Source: Acidobacteriota bacterium
Lineage (GTDB): Bacteria > Acidobacteriota > UBA6911 > RPQK01 > JACQSY01
Assembly (NCBI GenBank): GCA_016211085.1
Contig: JACQSY010000062.1
Span: 1-61,920, forward strand
DNA length: 61,920 bases
Direction: 5' to 3'
Each line of letters opens with the position of its first letter. Within the stretch, counting starts at the first letter, position 1. Below, in pieces: positions 52,680 through 61,861 of this stretch. Both the position numbers and the translations under genes were made by a program. Below the pieces are notes generated by a model. The model made no database searches and had not been told where the DNA came from. It saw only the letters and a program-made list of their open reading frames with translations.

Positions 52680-52892
52680 TTACACTACAACTTTGACTAC
52701 GTTCTCAGCCTGCGGACCGCGGGGTCCCTGCTTCAGCTCAAATTCGACTTCCTGGCCTTCCTTGAGAGTCCGGTAGCCTTCCTCCTGGATGGCACTGTAA
52801 TGCACGAAGACGTCGCGATCGCCGCCCTCATACTCAATAAACCCGTAGCCTTTGGCGTTATTAAACCACTTCACTTTGCCGGTAGTTTTCAT
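52680..52892 (-). CDS. Cold-shock protein (CspA family)
   Basis: 70 residues from ATG 52892, behind a strong GGAGGT ribosome-binding site. The RNP1 motif KGYGFIEY and RNP2-like DVFVHYSAI are both present, and [14 protein letters not shown] is the standard CSP opening. It binds single-stranded nucleic acid as an RNA chaperone. The predicted promoter lies about 120 nt upstream, giving the long leader typical of cold-shock mRNAs. Confidence 0.95.
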   Translation of the reverse strand: MKTTGKVKWFNNAKGYGFIEYEGGDRDVFVHYSAIQEEGYRTLKEGQEVEFELKQGPRGPQAENVVKVVV

Positions 52893-53018
52893 GTGACCTC
52901 CAAAGCAGGACAACGCGGCTCAACCCCATAAATAAGCTGATCGGCGTCTGAAAGATGTAGGCAATGAGAACTGTTTTCTGTGGGACAAACCTCAGAACAA
53001 CCCCCGAATAACGGCCGC

Positions 53019-53047
53019 ACTGTAACCAAGGCAAAAACGGAAGTCAA
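53019..53047 (-). promoter_or_regulatory. Promoter of the cold-shock gene
   Basis: On the minus strand, TTGACT (53047-53042) and TACAGT (53024-53019) are separated by exactly 17 bp. This predicts initiation near 53012 and an untranslated leader of about 120 nt. Confidence 0.6.
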
Positions 53048-53156
53048 GTTTTTTTTGAGCCAAGGACGTCTGCAACTCCAGTTTTTCCGGGACTTGTGAG
53101 AAGCGTGTAGACATTATCAGTCTGCGAAAATAAGATGGGGCGCGCAAGAGGGAGAA

Positions 53157-54710
53157 ATGAAGCTGCAAACTGCTCTAATTAGTGTTTCCGATCGCGGGGG
53201 CTTGGCCGAACTGGGCAAAGCGCTTGTTGACATGGGAGTGAAGATTCTTTCCACAGGAGGCACCGGCCAGGCGCTGGTGTCGGCGGGGATCCCGATTGTT
53301 CCGATATCTGAATACACCGGCTCACCCGAGATACTCGACGGCCGCGTCAAGACGCTTCACCCACGAATCCATGGCGGAATACTGGCCAGGCTCGACCTCC
53401 CGCCGCACCGGTCTACACTGCAGGAGCACGCCATCGATCCGATTGGTCTGGTGGTGGTCAACCTGTACCCCTTTAGGCGCACCGTCGCGCGAGAGGGAGT
53501 TTCGCTCGAAGAAGCAGTAGAGCAAATTGACATTGGAGGTCCCACACTCATCCGGAGCGCGGCAAAAAACTATAAGCATACTGCTCCTGTAGTGGATCCA
53601 TCTGATTACAGCATGGTGATTTCCGAACTGAAGGCAAACAGCTGCGAGCTCAGAGAGGAGACGCGCCGGCGGCTGGCGCGCAAAGCGTTTCAGCACACCG
53701 CTTCCTATGACGCAGCTATTTCCAATTACTTTGAGAAGCTGGTTGCGCCGGCGCAGGAGCATCCCGGCGGACTGTCCTTCAGCCTGACACGCCTGAGCAC
53801 GCTGAGGTACGGTGAAAATCCACACCAGCGTGGAGCCCTTTACGCTCCTCATTCTGAAATGCCGTCGGGTGTCGTCGGCGCCAGGCAGTTACAGGGAAAG
53901 GAACTGTCCTTCAACAATTACTTGGACCTTCACGCGGCATGGGCGCTATGCGGCGAGTTTGATCAGCCTTTCTGCGTCATTATCAAGCACAATAATCCAT
54001 GTGGCGCAGCCTTGGGAGACTCTGCCGAAAGTGCTTATCGTAAGGCTTGGGCCTGCGACCCGGTTTCGGCATTCGGCTCGGTGATTGGCTTTAACAGAAC
54101 AGTAGACGGGAATGCTGCGGCCGCGATGAGCAATCTTTTCATTGAAGCAATCATCGCCCCCGCCTACGACGAATCTGCCTTGAAACTGCTGGCTGCCAAG
54201 AAGAATCTGCGCGTGATGCAAGGGAATCCGGGGGCTGGCAGTTCATTTCTGGAAGAGGTCGACGTCAAGAAAATTTCCGGCGGGTTTCTGGTCCAGGACC
54301 TGGATCGCTACCGTCTTCGCCGTCCGGATTTAAAACCTGTGACGCGCCGCACAGCAGCAGAAAGCGAGTTGAATGATTTGATATTCGCTTGGACTATCTG
54401 CAAGCATGTGAAATCCAACGCTATTGTTTTTGCCCGGGAGGCCCAGACGCTTGGCATCGGCGCCGGGCAGATGAGTCGCGTTGATTCTGTGCGCATTGCA
54501 ACCCAAAAAGCCCAGTCGAGCCTGCAAGGAGCTGTTATGGCCAGCGACGCTTTTTTTCCGTTTCGTGACGGTATCGACGAGGCGGCAAAAGCAGGGATCC
54601 GGTCGGTCATCCAGCCGGGAGGCTCGGTGCGTGACGACGAGGTAATTCGTGCGGCCGATGAACACGACATGGCGATGGTGTTTACCGGAATCCGGCACTT
54701 TAAACATTGA
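53157..54710 (+). CDS. purH: Bifunctional AICAR formyltransferase/IMP cyclohydrolase PurH
   Basis: 517 residues. It catalyses the last two steps of IMP synthesis. The N-terminal MGS-like cyclohydrolase domain (VSDRGGLAELGKALVDMGVKILSTGGT) and the C-terminal formyltransferase with KELSFNNYLDLHAAW, VIIKHNNPCGAA and the terminal AIQPGGSVRDDEVIRAADEH-type motif (here SVIQPGGSVRDDEV) are present. The start ATG 53157 follows GAGGGAGA. Confidence 0.97.
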   Translation: MKLQTALISVSDRGGLAELGKALVDMGVKILSTGGTGQALVSAGIPIVPISEYTGSPEILDGRVKTLHPRIHGGILARLDLPPHRSTLQEHAIDPIGLVVVNLYPFRRTVAREGVSLEEAVEQIDIGGPTLIRSAAKNYKHTAPVVDPSDYSMVISELKANSCELREETRRRLARKAFQHTASYDAAISNYFEKLVAPAQEHPGGLSFSLTRLSTLRYGENPHQRGALYAPHSEMPSGVVGARQLQGKELSFNNYLDLHAAWALCGEFDQPFCVIIKHNNPCGAALGDSAESAYRKAWACDPVSAFGSVIGFNRTVDGNAAAAMSNLFIEAIIAPAYDESALKLLAAKKNLRVMQGNPGAGSSFLEEVDVKKISGGFLVQDLDRYRLRRPDLKPVTRRTAAESELNDLIFAWTICKHVKSNAIVFAREAQTLGIGAGQMSRVDSVRIATQKAQSSLQGAVMASDAFFPFRDGIDEAAKAGIRSVIQPGGSVRDDEVIRAADEHDMAMVFTGIRHFKH

Positions 54711-54823
54711 TTTTTCGGGCGGCCCGGAGCAATATCGAAGAGGGAAAACATTGATTCACACCCTGCAAGATTCACTTCGTGAGGGCAACGTGTATCTCTC
54801 CCAAACCGGGTAACGGCCGTGCC

Positions 54824-56572
54824 ATGAACGAACCTGTCAGGCGCCATTACCGGGCCGACAATAAGCGAAAGCGCAGCGGTAAATTCCTTTACACACTTTT
54901 CCTTTCTTTTCTGCTGGTGGGGAGTATTCCCTTGACGCTAAGCGCTTGGAGGTTCATGACCACCAGCGAGGAATGGCTGGGGCGCAACCAGAGAATGATT
55001 CAGCTTCAGAGCGGAGAGCAGATCCGTGCTGAAACCGATGCGTTTCTAGAATTGTGCAGCCGCGATGTTTTCCTGATCTCAGAATTGCTTTCTTCAAGCA
55101 GAAGCCAAGAAGATTTCCGCGAGCGGATTTCTTCAGCCGAATTCAATGCTTTTCTTAAGAAAATCGTTTCCGGGGGGCGTTTTTCTGAGATCCACGTGCT
55201 CAGCCCCAGCGGCGCCGGGGTTCGCGCCGCCGTGGGCACGGGTATTCCGGATGCCGCGCTGCTCAGCGCTCTGGAGCATACGTTAACTCAAAGCCAGCTG
55301 ATCGTCAGTCCTCCCTTGCGTGGGCAGGACAATAATCTCAGACTGACCTTCTCCAAGAGAGTCGAGCGCACTACCCCGCTTGGAGTCGTTATAGGTGTCG
55401 CCAGCCTGGAACCCCTTATCCGCGAGGTCAACACCCTGGGTGTGGATTACGAGATTCTGATAGTCGATCGGCAGGGAAGAAAAATCCTCAGCAGCCAGCG
55501 GGAAAAAGAAGATCGTCTTCCACCAGAGCTGCTCAGTGAAGTCTCAACACTTCAAGGCCAGGTCGTAAAAAATCTGACTTTTCGTTCGGGAGAAAGCGGA
55601 ATCAACACGGTGGCGACGCTCATTTCCGTGCGAAATCTTGGCTGGTTTATCGTGGTTCAGGCCGATGAAGACGTGACCTACTATCCGGTTCGCCAAGTGT
55701 TGTATTCAACCGGGTACTGGTTGATCTTTGCGCTGGTGCTGGCCGGAATTTGCGGATTGATTGTGTCGCGCCATATCAGCCAGCCTGTGCGCCAACTGGT
55801 GGCGAGCAGTGAATCTTTGGCAGCAGGCAATTTCGGAGAACGGGTCCAGATCCAGGCCCAGAATGAGCTGGGTGACCTTTCCGAGCATTTTAATTCAATG
55901 GCGGCCAAGATCGAGGGCTATGTTGAAGATCTGCGAGCGGCCGTTGCTTCCAACCGCCAGCTCTTCTTGGAGGCGGTACAGACCGTTGCTGCTGCCATCG
56001 ACGAAAAAGACCCGTACACCAAGGGGCATTCTGAGCGAGTCACGCACTATGCTGTGGTCGTGGCGGAAGAACTGGGACTAAGCTCAGAGGAGGTAGAGAG
56101 CACCCGCGTGGCAGCTCTGCTGCATGACGTGGGGAAAATCGGAATCCCTGATGAGATTCTTCGCAAACCACTTTCGCTGGATTCTAAAGAGTTTGAACTC
56201 ATGAAACAGCATCCGGTCAAGGGCGCCCGCATCGTCGGGCAGATTTCCCAACTGCAGGACGTGATCCCCGGCATCCTGTACCACCATGAGAAGGTGGACG
56301 GTACAGGTTACCCGGAGGGGCTGAGCGGCTCGCAAATTCCGATGCAGGCACGAATCATTGCGGTCGTCGATGCCTTTGACGCCTTGACCACCCAGCGCGC
56401 CTACCAGGGTGCCATTTCGCCGGAGGGCGCGGTAGAGCGCGTTGAGTCTTTTGTGGGAAGCCGTTATGATGCTACCGTCGTGGCGGCCTTGAAGTCGGCG
56501 TTAACCAAAAACCGGATCAAGCTGCGCAAACCTAGCCCTCGTGATCTGGCGGCGGGACGAGGCCTTGCCTGA
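54824..56572 (+). CDS. Membrane HD-GYP domain protein with periplasmic sensor
   Basis: 582 residues from ATG 54824. Transmembrane helix 1 (about 22-42), a periplasmic sensor of about 240 residues with a Cache-like strand pattern, helix 2 (about 290-315), a HAMP linker (SRHISQPVRQLVASSESLAAGNF) and a C-terminal HD-GYP domain. The catalytic HD is H434-D435 in LLHDVGKIGIP, and GYP is at 495-497 in HHEKVDGTGYPEGL. The intact motifs predict a cyclic-di-GMP (or related cyclic dinucleotide) phosphodiesterase driven by an extracellular signal. Confidence 0.92.
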   Translation: MNEPVRRHYRADNKRKRSGKFLYTLFLSFLLVGSIPLTLSAWRFMTTSEEWLGRNQRMIQLQSGEQIRAETDAFLELCSRDVFLISELLSSSRSQEDFRERISSAEFNAFLKKIVSGGRFSEIHVLSPSGAGVRAAVGTGIPDAALLSALEHTLTQSQLIVSPPLRGQDNNLRLTFSKRVERTTPLGVVIGVASLEPLIREVNTLGVDYEILIVDRQGRKILSSQREKEDRLPPELLSEVSTLQGQVVKNLTFRSGESGINTVATLISVRNLGWFIVVQADEDVTYYPVRQVLYSTGYWLIFALVLAGICGLIVSRHISQPVRQLVASSESLAAGNFGERVQIQAQNELGDLSEHFNSMAAKIEGYVEDLRAAVASNRQLFLEAVQTVAAAIDEKDPYTKGHSERVTHYAVVVAEELGLSSEEVESTRVAALLHDVGKIGIPDEILRKPLSLDSKEFELMKQHPVKGARIVGQISQLQDVIPGILYHHEKVDGTGYPEGLSGSQIPMQARIIAVVDAFDALTTQRAYQGAISPEGAVERVESFVGSRYDATVVAALKSALTKNRIKLRKPSPRDLAAGRGLA

Positions 56573-56584
56573 TTCTTTTTCGAA

Positions 56585-57352
56585 ATGCTGCTGGCAATTG
56601 ATCTCGGAAACACCAATGTGGTCCTAGGTGTTTTTGAAGGGAAGACAATAAAGTACTCGTGGCGTATTGCGACCCTGCGGGAGCGGACCAGCGACGAGTA
56701 CGCCATCATCTTCCGTGGGCTCTTTTCCCTGTACCGACTGAGGTTCGATGCCGTGCAAGACATTGCTGTCTGCTCGGTGGTTCCTCCGCTCAACGAGACT
56801 ATCACTGAGATGGCGCGGCGTCATTTCCAGATCAATCCCTTCTTTGTAGATCCCATGCGGCAAGATCTGATGCCCATTCACTATCACCCGCCCTCGGACG
56901 TGGGAGCCGATCGCATTGTGAACTCCCTGGCTGCTTTTCAGCTTTTTGGAGGGCCGGCGGTCATCGTGGACTTTGGCACAGCCACCACCTTCGACGCTGT
57001 TTCGGCAAAGGGAGAATACCTGGGCGGCATTATTGCTCCGGGGATCGCCGTCTCGGCCGAGGCACTGTTTGCGCGTACTGCCAAGCTGCCACGCATCGAG
57101 ATCAAAAAACCGGACAAGGCAATCGGCGATTCAACGGTATCCAGCATGCAGGCGGGCATCTACCTCGGTTATGTGAGCATGGTGGAGGGAATGTTGCGGC
57201 GTATCCAGAAGGAACTCGAAAACCCCCACGTCATTGCCACCGGAGGATTGGCCCGTTTGATTTGTGAAGGTGCGGAGGGAATCGATCGAATCGAGGAAAA
57301 CTTGACGCTGCTCGGTCTTGAAATTTTCTACTCCCGCCTTAGTGGCACGTAA
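56585..57352 (+). CDS. coaX: Type III pantothenate kinase CoaX
   Basis: 255 residues. It phosphorylates pantothenate in the first step of coenzyme A synthesis. The ASKHA fold motifs DLGNTNVVLGVFEG, GADRIVNSLAAF and VDFGTATTFDAV are clear. Type III enzymes are insensitive to CoA feedback in characterised cases. It starts 12 bp after the HD-GYP gene. No biotin ligase gene adjoins it. Confidence 0.95.
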   Translation: MLLAIDLGNTNVVLGVFEGKTIKYSWRIATLRERTSDEYAIIFRGLFSLYRLRFDAVQDIAVCSVVPPLNETITEMARRHFQINPFFVDPMRQDLMPIHYHPPSDVGADRIVNSLAAFQLFGGPAVIVDFGTATTFDAVSAKGEYLGGIIAPGIAVSAEALFARTAKLPRIEIKKPDKAIGDSTVSSMQAGIYLGYVSMVEGMLRRIQKELENPHVIATGGLARLICEGAEGIDRIEENLTLLGLEIFYSRLSGT

Positions 57353-57390
57353 ACGCAGGTGAGAATTACCGCACGCATCATCCGGCGAAG

Positions 57391-58068
57391 TTGAATAATT
57401 ACTTCAACTACTTTACTGAGATTGAAGAGTATTTTCTGCGCAGGCGTGGAAAGAATGTACTGGTCTCACCTCTGGACTGGTGCTTGATTGAATTATGGAA
57501 GGCGAGCGGAATCCCTCCGCATGTTGTTTTGAGGGGAATCGATCGTAGTTTTGAAACAGCCGAGAAACGACAAAAAAAACCCCCGTCAAACTTGTTCTAT
57601 TGCCAGCCGGCTGTTCTTGAAGCTTTTGAGGAGTACGAGCGTGCAAAACTGGGGAGCGAAAACCACTTGCCGGGCCAGGCGCCTTTCACGCGGGAGCAGG
57701 TATTGGCCTATCTCCAGAAATGCCGGACAGGCCTGCTCCATCTCAAAGGAGAATTGTTTGAGTCCGCAACACAGCGTCTCATGGCACTTTGTGAAGAGGT
57801 AAGCCGGAGCGCTTTTCCCGATTACGAACGCCTCGATCGCGATTTGTCCACGATTGGCGCCGAGGTGACGCGAGAACTTGGCGCCCGGCTGCCGGAGGAA
57901 GTGCGCAAAAAAATAAGGCAAGAGATTACCGAAGACGTGAAAATCTACCGAAAGCGGGTTTCAAAAGAAGTATATCGGCGTCTTCAGGAGAGTTATCTCG
58001 CAAAGAAAATTCGCCAGCTTTACAATCTTGAAGAATTTAGCTTGTTTTCACTGACCGCCCCCGACTGA
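57391..58068 (+). CDS. Uncharacterised helical protein after coaX
   Basis: 225 residues; I do not recognise a characterised family. No signal peptide or membrane helix is visible, so it is probably cytoplasmic. The N-terminal third (FTEIEEYFLRRRGKNVLVSPLDWCLIELWKASGIPPHVVLRGIDRSF) looks like a compact helical domain, and the C-terminal half is a long charged helix (about 130-215). The start TTG 57391 lacks a clear ribosome-binding site. It follows coaX by 38 bp, and its last 21 bp overlap the convergent comEC. Similar genes beside coaX could exist in related genomes. Confidence 0.65.
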   Translation: MNNYFNYFTEIEEYFLRRRGKNVLVSPLDWCLIELWKASGIPPHVVLRGIDRSFETAEKRQKKPPSNLFYCQPAVLEAFEEYERAKLGSENHLPGQAPFTREQVLAYLQKCRTGLLHLKGELFESATQRLMALCEEVSRSAFPDYERLDRDLSTIGAEVTRELGARLPEEVRKKIRQEITEDVKIYRKRVSKEVYRRLQESYLAKKIRQLYNLEEFSLFSLTAPD

Positions 58069-60456
58069 GTTCTCCGTGGAAACGTGGCGGATGGAGATGA
58101 GCTTAAACTCCTTTTGATCTCCGGAGTAGCGGAGAAGCTTCCAGCCGTTTCCATTGGTCTCAATGCGCAAGGTTCCTGCTTGGGAAGTGGTGTAGACAAG
58201 GGCCCCGACAGAACGAAGCCGCTGTAGGGTGACTGCCGAGGGATGGCCAAACAAATTGCGGCGCCCCGCGGAAATCAGAGCGAGCTGCGGCTGAGTAACT
58301 GCCAGAAAGTCCGGAGAGCTGCTGAAACGGCTTCCATGGTGCGCCACCTTGAGTGCGGTCACCTGGTGCAATCCGCCAGTCAACGTCTCCTCCACGTCCG
58401 AAGCAATATCACCCGTCAGCAATGCCGAGAAATCGCGGTATCGGAGTGTCATTACGATAGAACGGTTGTTAGAGGTGTTCTCATAGTCCCCCCGGCCTTT
58501 GGCAGGGGGATGCAGCACGTGATGCACTACGCCTGCGATCGCGAAGCGCTGCCCGGCCTTAAGCCACAGCCTCGGCGGTGCAGGAGCAAACCCGTAGACG
58601 GTCCTGATAGGAAAGGCACGTTTTAAAAAATTAAAACCCTGAGTATGGTCCACATGGGGATGCGTTAGCACCACGTAAGAAAGTTGTCGCGCCCCCTGAC
58701 TCCACAGGTAGGGCGCCACCAGCCGCTCTCCAACAAAATCAACCGGCTCCCCTGAAGCGGAGAGTGTCCCCCCGGTGTCCACCAAGGCGCTCGTGCCGTC
58801 CGGGTACAGGATGTGCATGCTCTCTCCCTGCCCAACATCTAACAGCGTCAGCTGCAACAGACCTGTTTCTGGAACGGGGCCGTGTAAGCGGATCCATAAC
58901 AATACGACGGGCACCACAAGAGCTGCAGCATGCCCCAACGCGGCAGAAGTACCCCACCATCTCCTCCATGGCAGATGGTAAAGTGCCATGAAAACTAGAA
59001 AAAACGCACCAATCTCCCAGCCGCGGGGTTGACGAAAGTATTCCACCCAGGTGAAAGAGGCCAGTCCCCGGATCAGTGCGTTCAAGAGAATTGCATAAAT
59101 ATTGATGACGGAAGCCAAAATCTCCGAAAAGGGCAAGGGGAAGAACAAGAAAAGAGCCAGGCAAGCGGGAGTCATGACGGAAAAAAGAGGTACAAACAGA
59201 AGATTGTGTATGCTTTGCGTCCACACCCAGAGATTGGAGTAGCGGACCGTCAAAGGGAGCAACAGGACTTGGAGCAGAATGCTGCAGTAAATCAGGTTTA
59301 AGACGTGCCGCACGGCTGGAGCGCTGACTCCTAGGACCCGACTGCAAGACCTTGGGCATCGTTCCAGATGCTCTTCAAGAAAAAAGCGAAGGCACCGGTA
59401 ACGGAACTCAAGCCCTTCACGGTGAATTCTCACGCGGCTGGTGAATAACTCCTTCAGCGCATGATGGACGGACCAAGACACCCGGTCGAAAGGTACGACA
59501 AAAACGCCGATGGCAGCTACTGAAACGTAGGAAAACTGGAAGCTGGGAGAAAATAGCGATCGGGGAGACCAGACTAGAAAGAGTATCGCCGATAGACCCA
59601 GAACGTTCAAAAAACCCGGGCGCAGGCCAAAAAAAAGCAGGAAGTACGCAGCAGTGGCCATCACGGCAGAGCGAACGACCGGAGCGCTGAATCCCACCAG
59701 AATGACGTAGGCGCAAACCACCAGGAGCGTGATTAACGGCCGGGCCAGACCCAGCCGTGCCAACAAAAAATGGCACGAATAAATCAACACCGTGACCTGA
59801 AGCCCCGAGACGACAAATATGTGAATAATTCCTAACTGTTTAAGTATATTACGGTCAATTATATCCAGAGTATTCTTACGTCCTAGAAAAAGACTAAGAA
59901 CTAACTTTAATTCTTCTGGTCTAAACTTTCTTGAACAATAGTCTTCAAATCTTTTAGACCAGCGAAATAAAGGCCGGAGCCAAAGTCCAACCGGATGGGA
60001 TCCGTGCCGCTCGATCTGCGCCCACGACTTTAAGCTTACCTCGTGAAAGATCCCTTCATTCCAGAGATACTCCCGGTAATCTCCGACGCCCGGAATGAAA
60101 TGGTGCCGCGGCTCATCCAGGTAGCCACGGAATTGAAGGATTTCACCGAACTCGACGGATTGAGTGGCACCTTTCGCGTAGCGGTGGTTAGGAACGGTCA
60201 ATAAAATGCGCCCGGGGTAGCGCTTCCCCTGGAAGGCGGGGGTAACGGAAATTGGCTGCAGCTCAAATCGAGTGAAATCTTTTTCCACGGTTGGGGGCCG
60301 GGCCACCCACGCTTTAACCTCCCAGACTTGCTCGGGGTCCAGCTCAATCCGGGGCCGTTCCCAGGGGTCCAACCACCAAATCATTACCGACACCAGTGCT
60401 GCCAGGACAAGACAGGGGTGAAAAAGTAAGAATTGAATCAGCGGCTTGCTTTGCAC
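58048..60456 (-). CDS. comEC: DNA internalisation competence protein ComEC/Rec2
   Basis: 802 residues. An N-terminal soluble segment (DUF4131-like, about 30-170) is followed by the competence membrane domain with about eight to ten helices (190-510) and a C-terminal metallo-beta-lactamase domain (about 545-790) with LTHPHVDHTQGF and LDVGQGESMHILYPDG. ComEC forms the inner-membrane channel for single-stranded DNA uptake. No other competence gene is in the window. The start at 60456 is followed by a hydrophobic helix. Confidence 0.93.
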   Translation of the reverse strand: MQSKPLIQFLLFHPCLVLAALVSVMIWWLDPWERPRIELDPEQVWEVKAWVARPPTVEKDFTRFELQPISVTPAFQGKRYPGRILLTVPNHRYAKGATQSVEFGEILQFRGYLDEPRHHFIPGVGDYREYLWNEGIFHEVSLKSWAQIERHGSHPVGLWLRPLFRWSKRFEDYCSRKFRPEELKLVLSLFLGRKNTLDIIDRNILKQLGIIHIFVVSGLQVTVLIYSCHFLLARLGLARPLITLLVVCAYVILVGFSAPVVRSAVMATAAYFLLFFGLRPGFLNVLGLSAILFLVWSPRSLFSPSFQFSYVSVAAIGVFVVPFDRVSWSVHHALKELFTSRVRIHREGLEFRYRCLRFFLEEHLERCPRSCSRVLGVSAPAVRHVLNLIYCSILLQVLLLPLTVRYSNLWVWTQSIHNLLFVPLFSVMTPACLALFLFFPLPFSEILASVINIYAILLNALIRGLASFTWVEYFRQPRGWEIGAFFLVFMALYHLPWRRWWGTSAALGHAAALVVPVVLLWIRLHGPVPETGLLQLTLLDVGQGESMHILYPDGTSALVDTGGTLSASGEPVDFVGERLVAPYLWSQGARQLSYVVLTHPHVDHTQGFNFLKRAFPIRTVYGFAPAPPRLWLKAGQRFAIAGVVHHVLHPPAKGRGDYENTSNNRSIVMTLRYRDFSALLTGDIASDVEETLTGGLHQVTALKVAHHGSRFSSSPDFLAVTQPQLALISAGRRNLFGHPSAVTLQRLRSVGALVYTTSQAGTLRIETNGNGWKLLRYSGDQKEFKLISIRHVSTENSVGGGQ

Positions 60457-60592
60457 CTCTCCCGTGGTCCTTTACTGAACCGATAACGCCGCAGCCGGCA
60501 AAAACGCGGACATCGAAATACGGCCTGTAAATGTTGGTGATCCTTGATGGAAGAGCTGAGCAACCTGGTAGCCACTGAGTACCCCCCTTTCA

Positions 60593-60660
60593 CAAATACA
60601 GTAACGTTTGCGAAGGGGGCCTTGCGAGGCGAGGTCAAGGAGGGAGGAGAAGGCGATGTC
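60593..60660. mobile_element. Partial copy of the MITE-like element
   Basis: It shares with 15167-15230 the stretch beginning CTTGCGAGGCGAGGTCAAGG and ending GGCGATGTC, plus the preceding AATACA-GTTTGC end-sequence. It lacks the right half and the outermost left end. It sits between comEC and the VWA gene, in a 263-bp spacer where I see no gene. Confidence 0.65.
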
Positions 60661-60719
60661 TGAGCACCTCGTTGGCGCCGCGTCACGCCCAAACGTCGCT
60701 TACTTATGAAACTGGGGTG

Positions 60720-61664
60720 CTAAGGAACTGCGTACTGGCGCCGATGGAAAATACGTTTTACCGGCTGCATGCAGCGCACCTGGATTTGGCGGAATTTTTT
60801 TTTGGAAGCGCGAGGGGGGCGGAAGGTCAAGAGGTACTGATTCTTGAGTTCGCGCGCCAGGAGGGTGTAACTTGGCTTGAGATCCTCTAATTTTTCGGGG
60901 AACAGAACACGGCCTCCGGTGGTCTCAGCGAGATCGGTCAACAATTTCTCCCGGTTTTTAAAATAAAGCTCTACGTAGTCGCGATTTTCTCCCAGCACGT
61001 TTTGCATAACCCGGTTTAAGAATTCCACACGTTCACTATCTTCGATTTTGTTTTGGGCCGTACGGCTGCGGCTGATGATGTAAAGAGACGTGCTGGACTG
61101 AATGAGGCGCTCCAACACCGCACCATGAGACTGCCGGCTCTCGTTATCGATTCCATCGGTCAGTACAATGATCACGCGCCTTCCGGAAATCCCTGCAAAA
61201 CTGGTCGCGGCCACAGAAGATACCGCGTCATACAAGGCGGTACGATAACCTTGCTCGATTCCGGAAAGGGAGCGATGAATTTTGTCCGGCTTGTTGGTCC
61301 ACGATTGAATCACATGGACACGGTTGTCAAAAGACACAATGGAAACGCGGTCCTTTCGAGAAAGCGCTCGGGTGAAATCGTAAGCTGACTCCTTAAATTC
61401 AGCGAGTTCATCGACCGTACTTCCGCTGATGTCGAGGAGCAGGACCACGTTGAGGGGAGTTTCCTCGATCACAAAATTCTCGATGGCTCGGTGCTCACCC
61501 TCATCGACCAGTTGGAAATCTTCCTTCAAGAGCTGGCGCACCGCTTCACCTCGAGCATCGAGCACGGTCACGGGAACCTTCACAAAAGTGGCATCCACCC
61601 TGATGGGATCAGGTGCTTGGGTCAGGAGAAGGAGAAAAAGCGAAGGTGAAAAAATCCACGTCAT
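60720..61664 (-). CDS. VWA-domain protein (Acidobacteriota VWFA-related type)
   Basis: 314 residues with an N-terminal signal peptide (IFSPSLFLLLLTQAPDP). A beta-rich module follows, then a von Willebrand A domain whose metal-binding MIDAS starts DISGSTVDE (about residues 74-82), with VIIVLTDGIDNESRQS later. The layout RVDATFVKVPVTVLDARGEAV plus VWA is the pattern of the VWFA-related proteins abundant in Acidobacteriota. The protein is probably secreted or periplasmic and its role is unknown. Confidence 0.9.
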   Translation of the reverse strand: MTWIFSPSLFLLLLTQAPDPIRVDATFVKVPVTVLDARGEAVRQLLKEDFQLVDEGEHRAIENFVIEETPLNVVLLLDISGSTVDELAEFKESAYDFTRALSRKDRVSIVSFDNRVHVIQSWTNKPDKIHRSLSGIEQGYRTALYDAVSSVAATSFAGISGRRVIIVLTDGIDNESRQSHGAVLERLIQSSTSLYIISRSRTAQNKIEDSERVEFLNRVMQNVLGENRDYVELYFKNREKLLTDLAETTGGRVLFPEKLEDLKPSYTLLARELKNQYLLTFRPPRASKKKFRQIQVRCMQPVKRIFHRRQYAVP

Positions 61665-61785
61665 CAGTCCAGTTCACTTCCAGCTCTTGGGAGCCGCATC
61701 ATGAAAAGCCTTTATTCATGTTAGAACCTGGCCAGGTGATCTTCAACTTTGTCGGCCTTGGAGACGCGGTCACAGGTCGCCAGGT

Positions 61786-61861
61786 TCGGAGGCGCGAATG
61801 CCAATGAGCGCTCCCGGTGCAAGTGAGCGCTTACTCCGCTTCGCTTCGTGCGCGCCTCCGA
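61786..61861. repeat. REP-like hairpin element, copy C
   Basis: An 11-bp perfect inverted repeat, TCGGAGGCGCG at 61786-61796 and CGCGCCTCCGA at 61851-61861, encloses GAGCGCTC (61806) and GAGCGCTT (61825). It is the copy at the right edge, in non-coding sequence upstream of the VWA gene. I see nothing else in 61665-61920. Confidence 0.8.

Noticed and set aside
60438..60692. 84-codon minus-strand frame upstream of comEC
   Set aside because: Its middle is translation of the repeat shared with the MITE-like element, and it has no motif.
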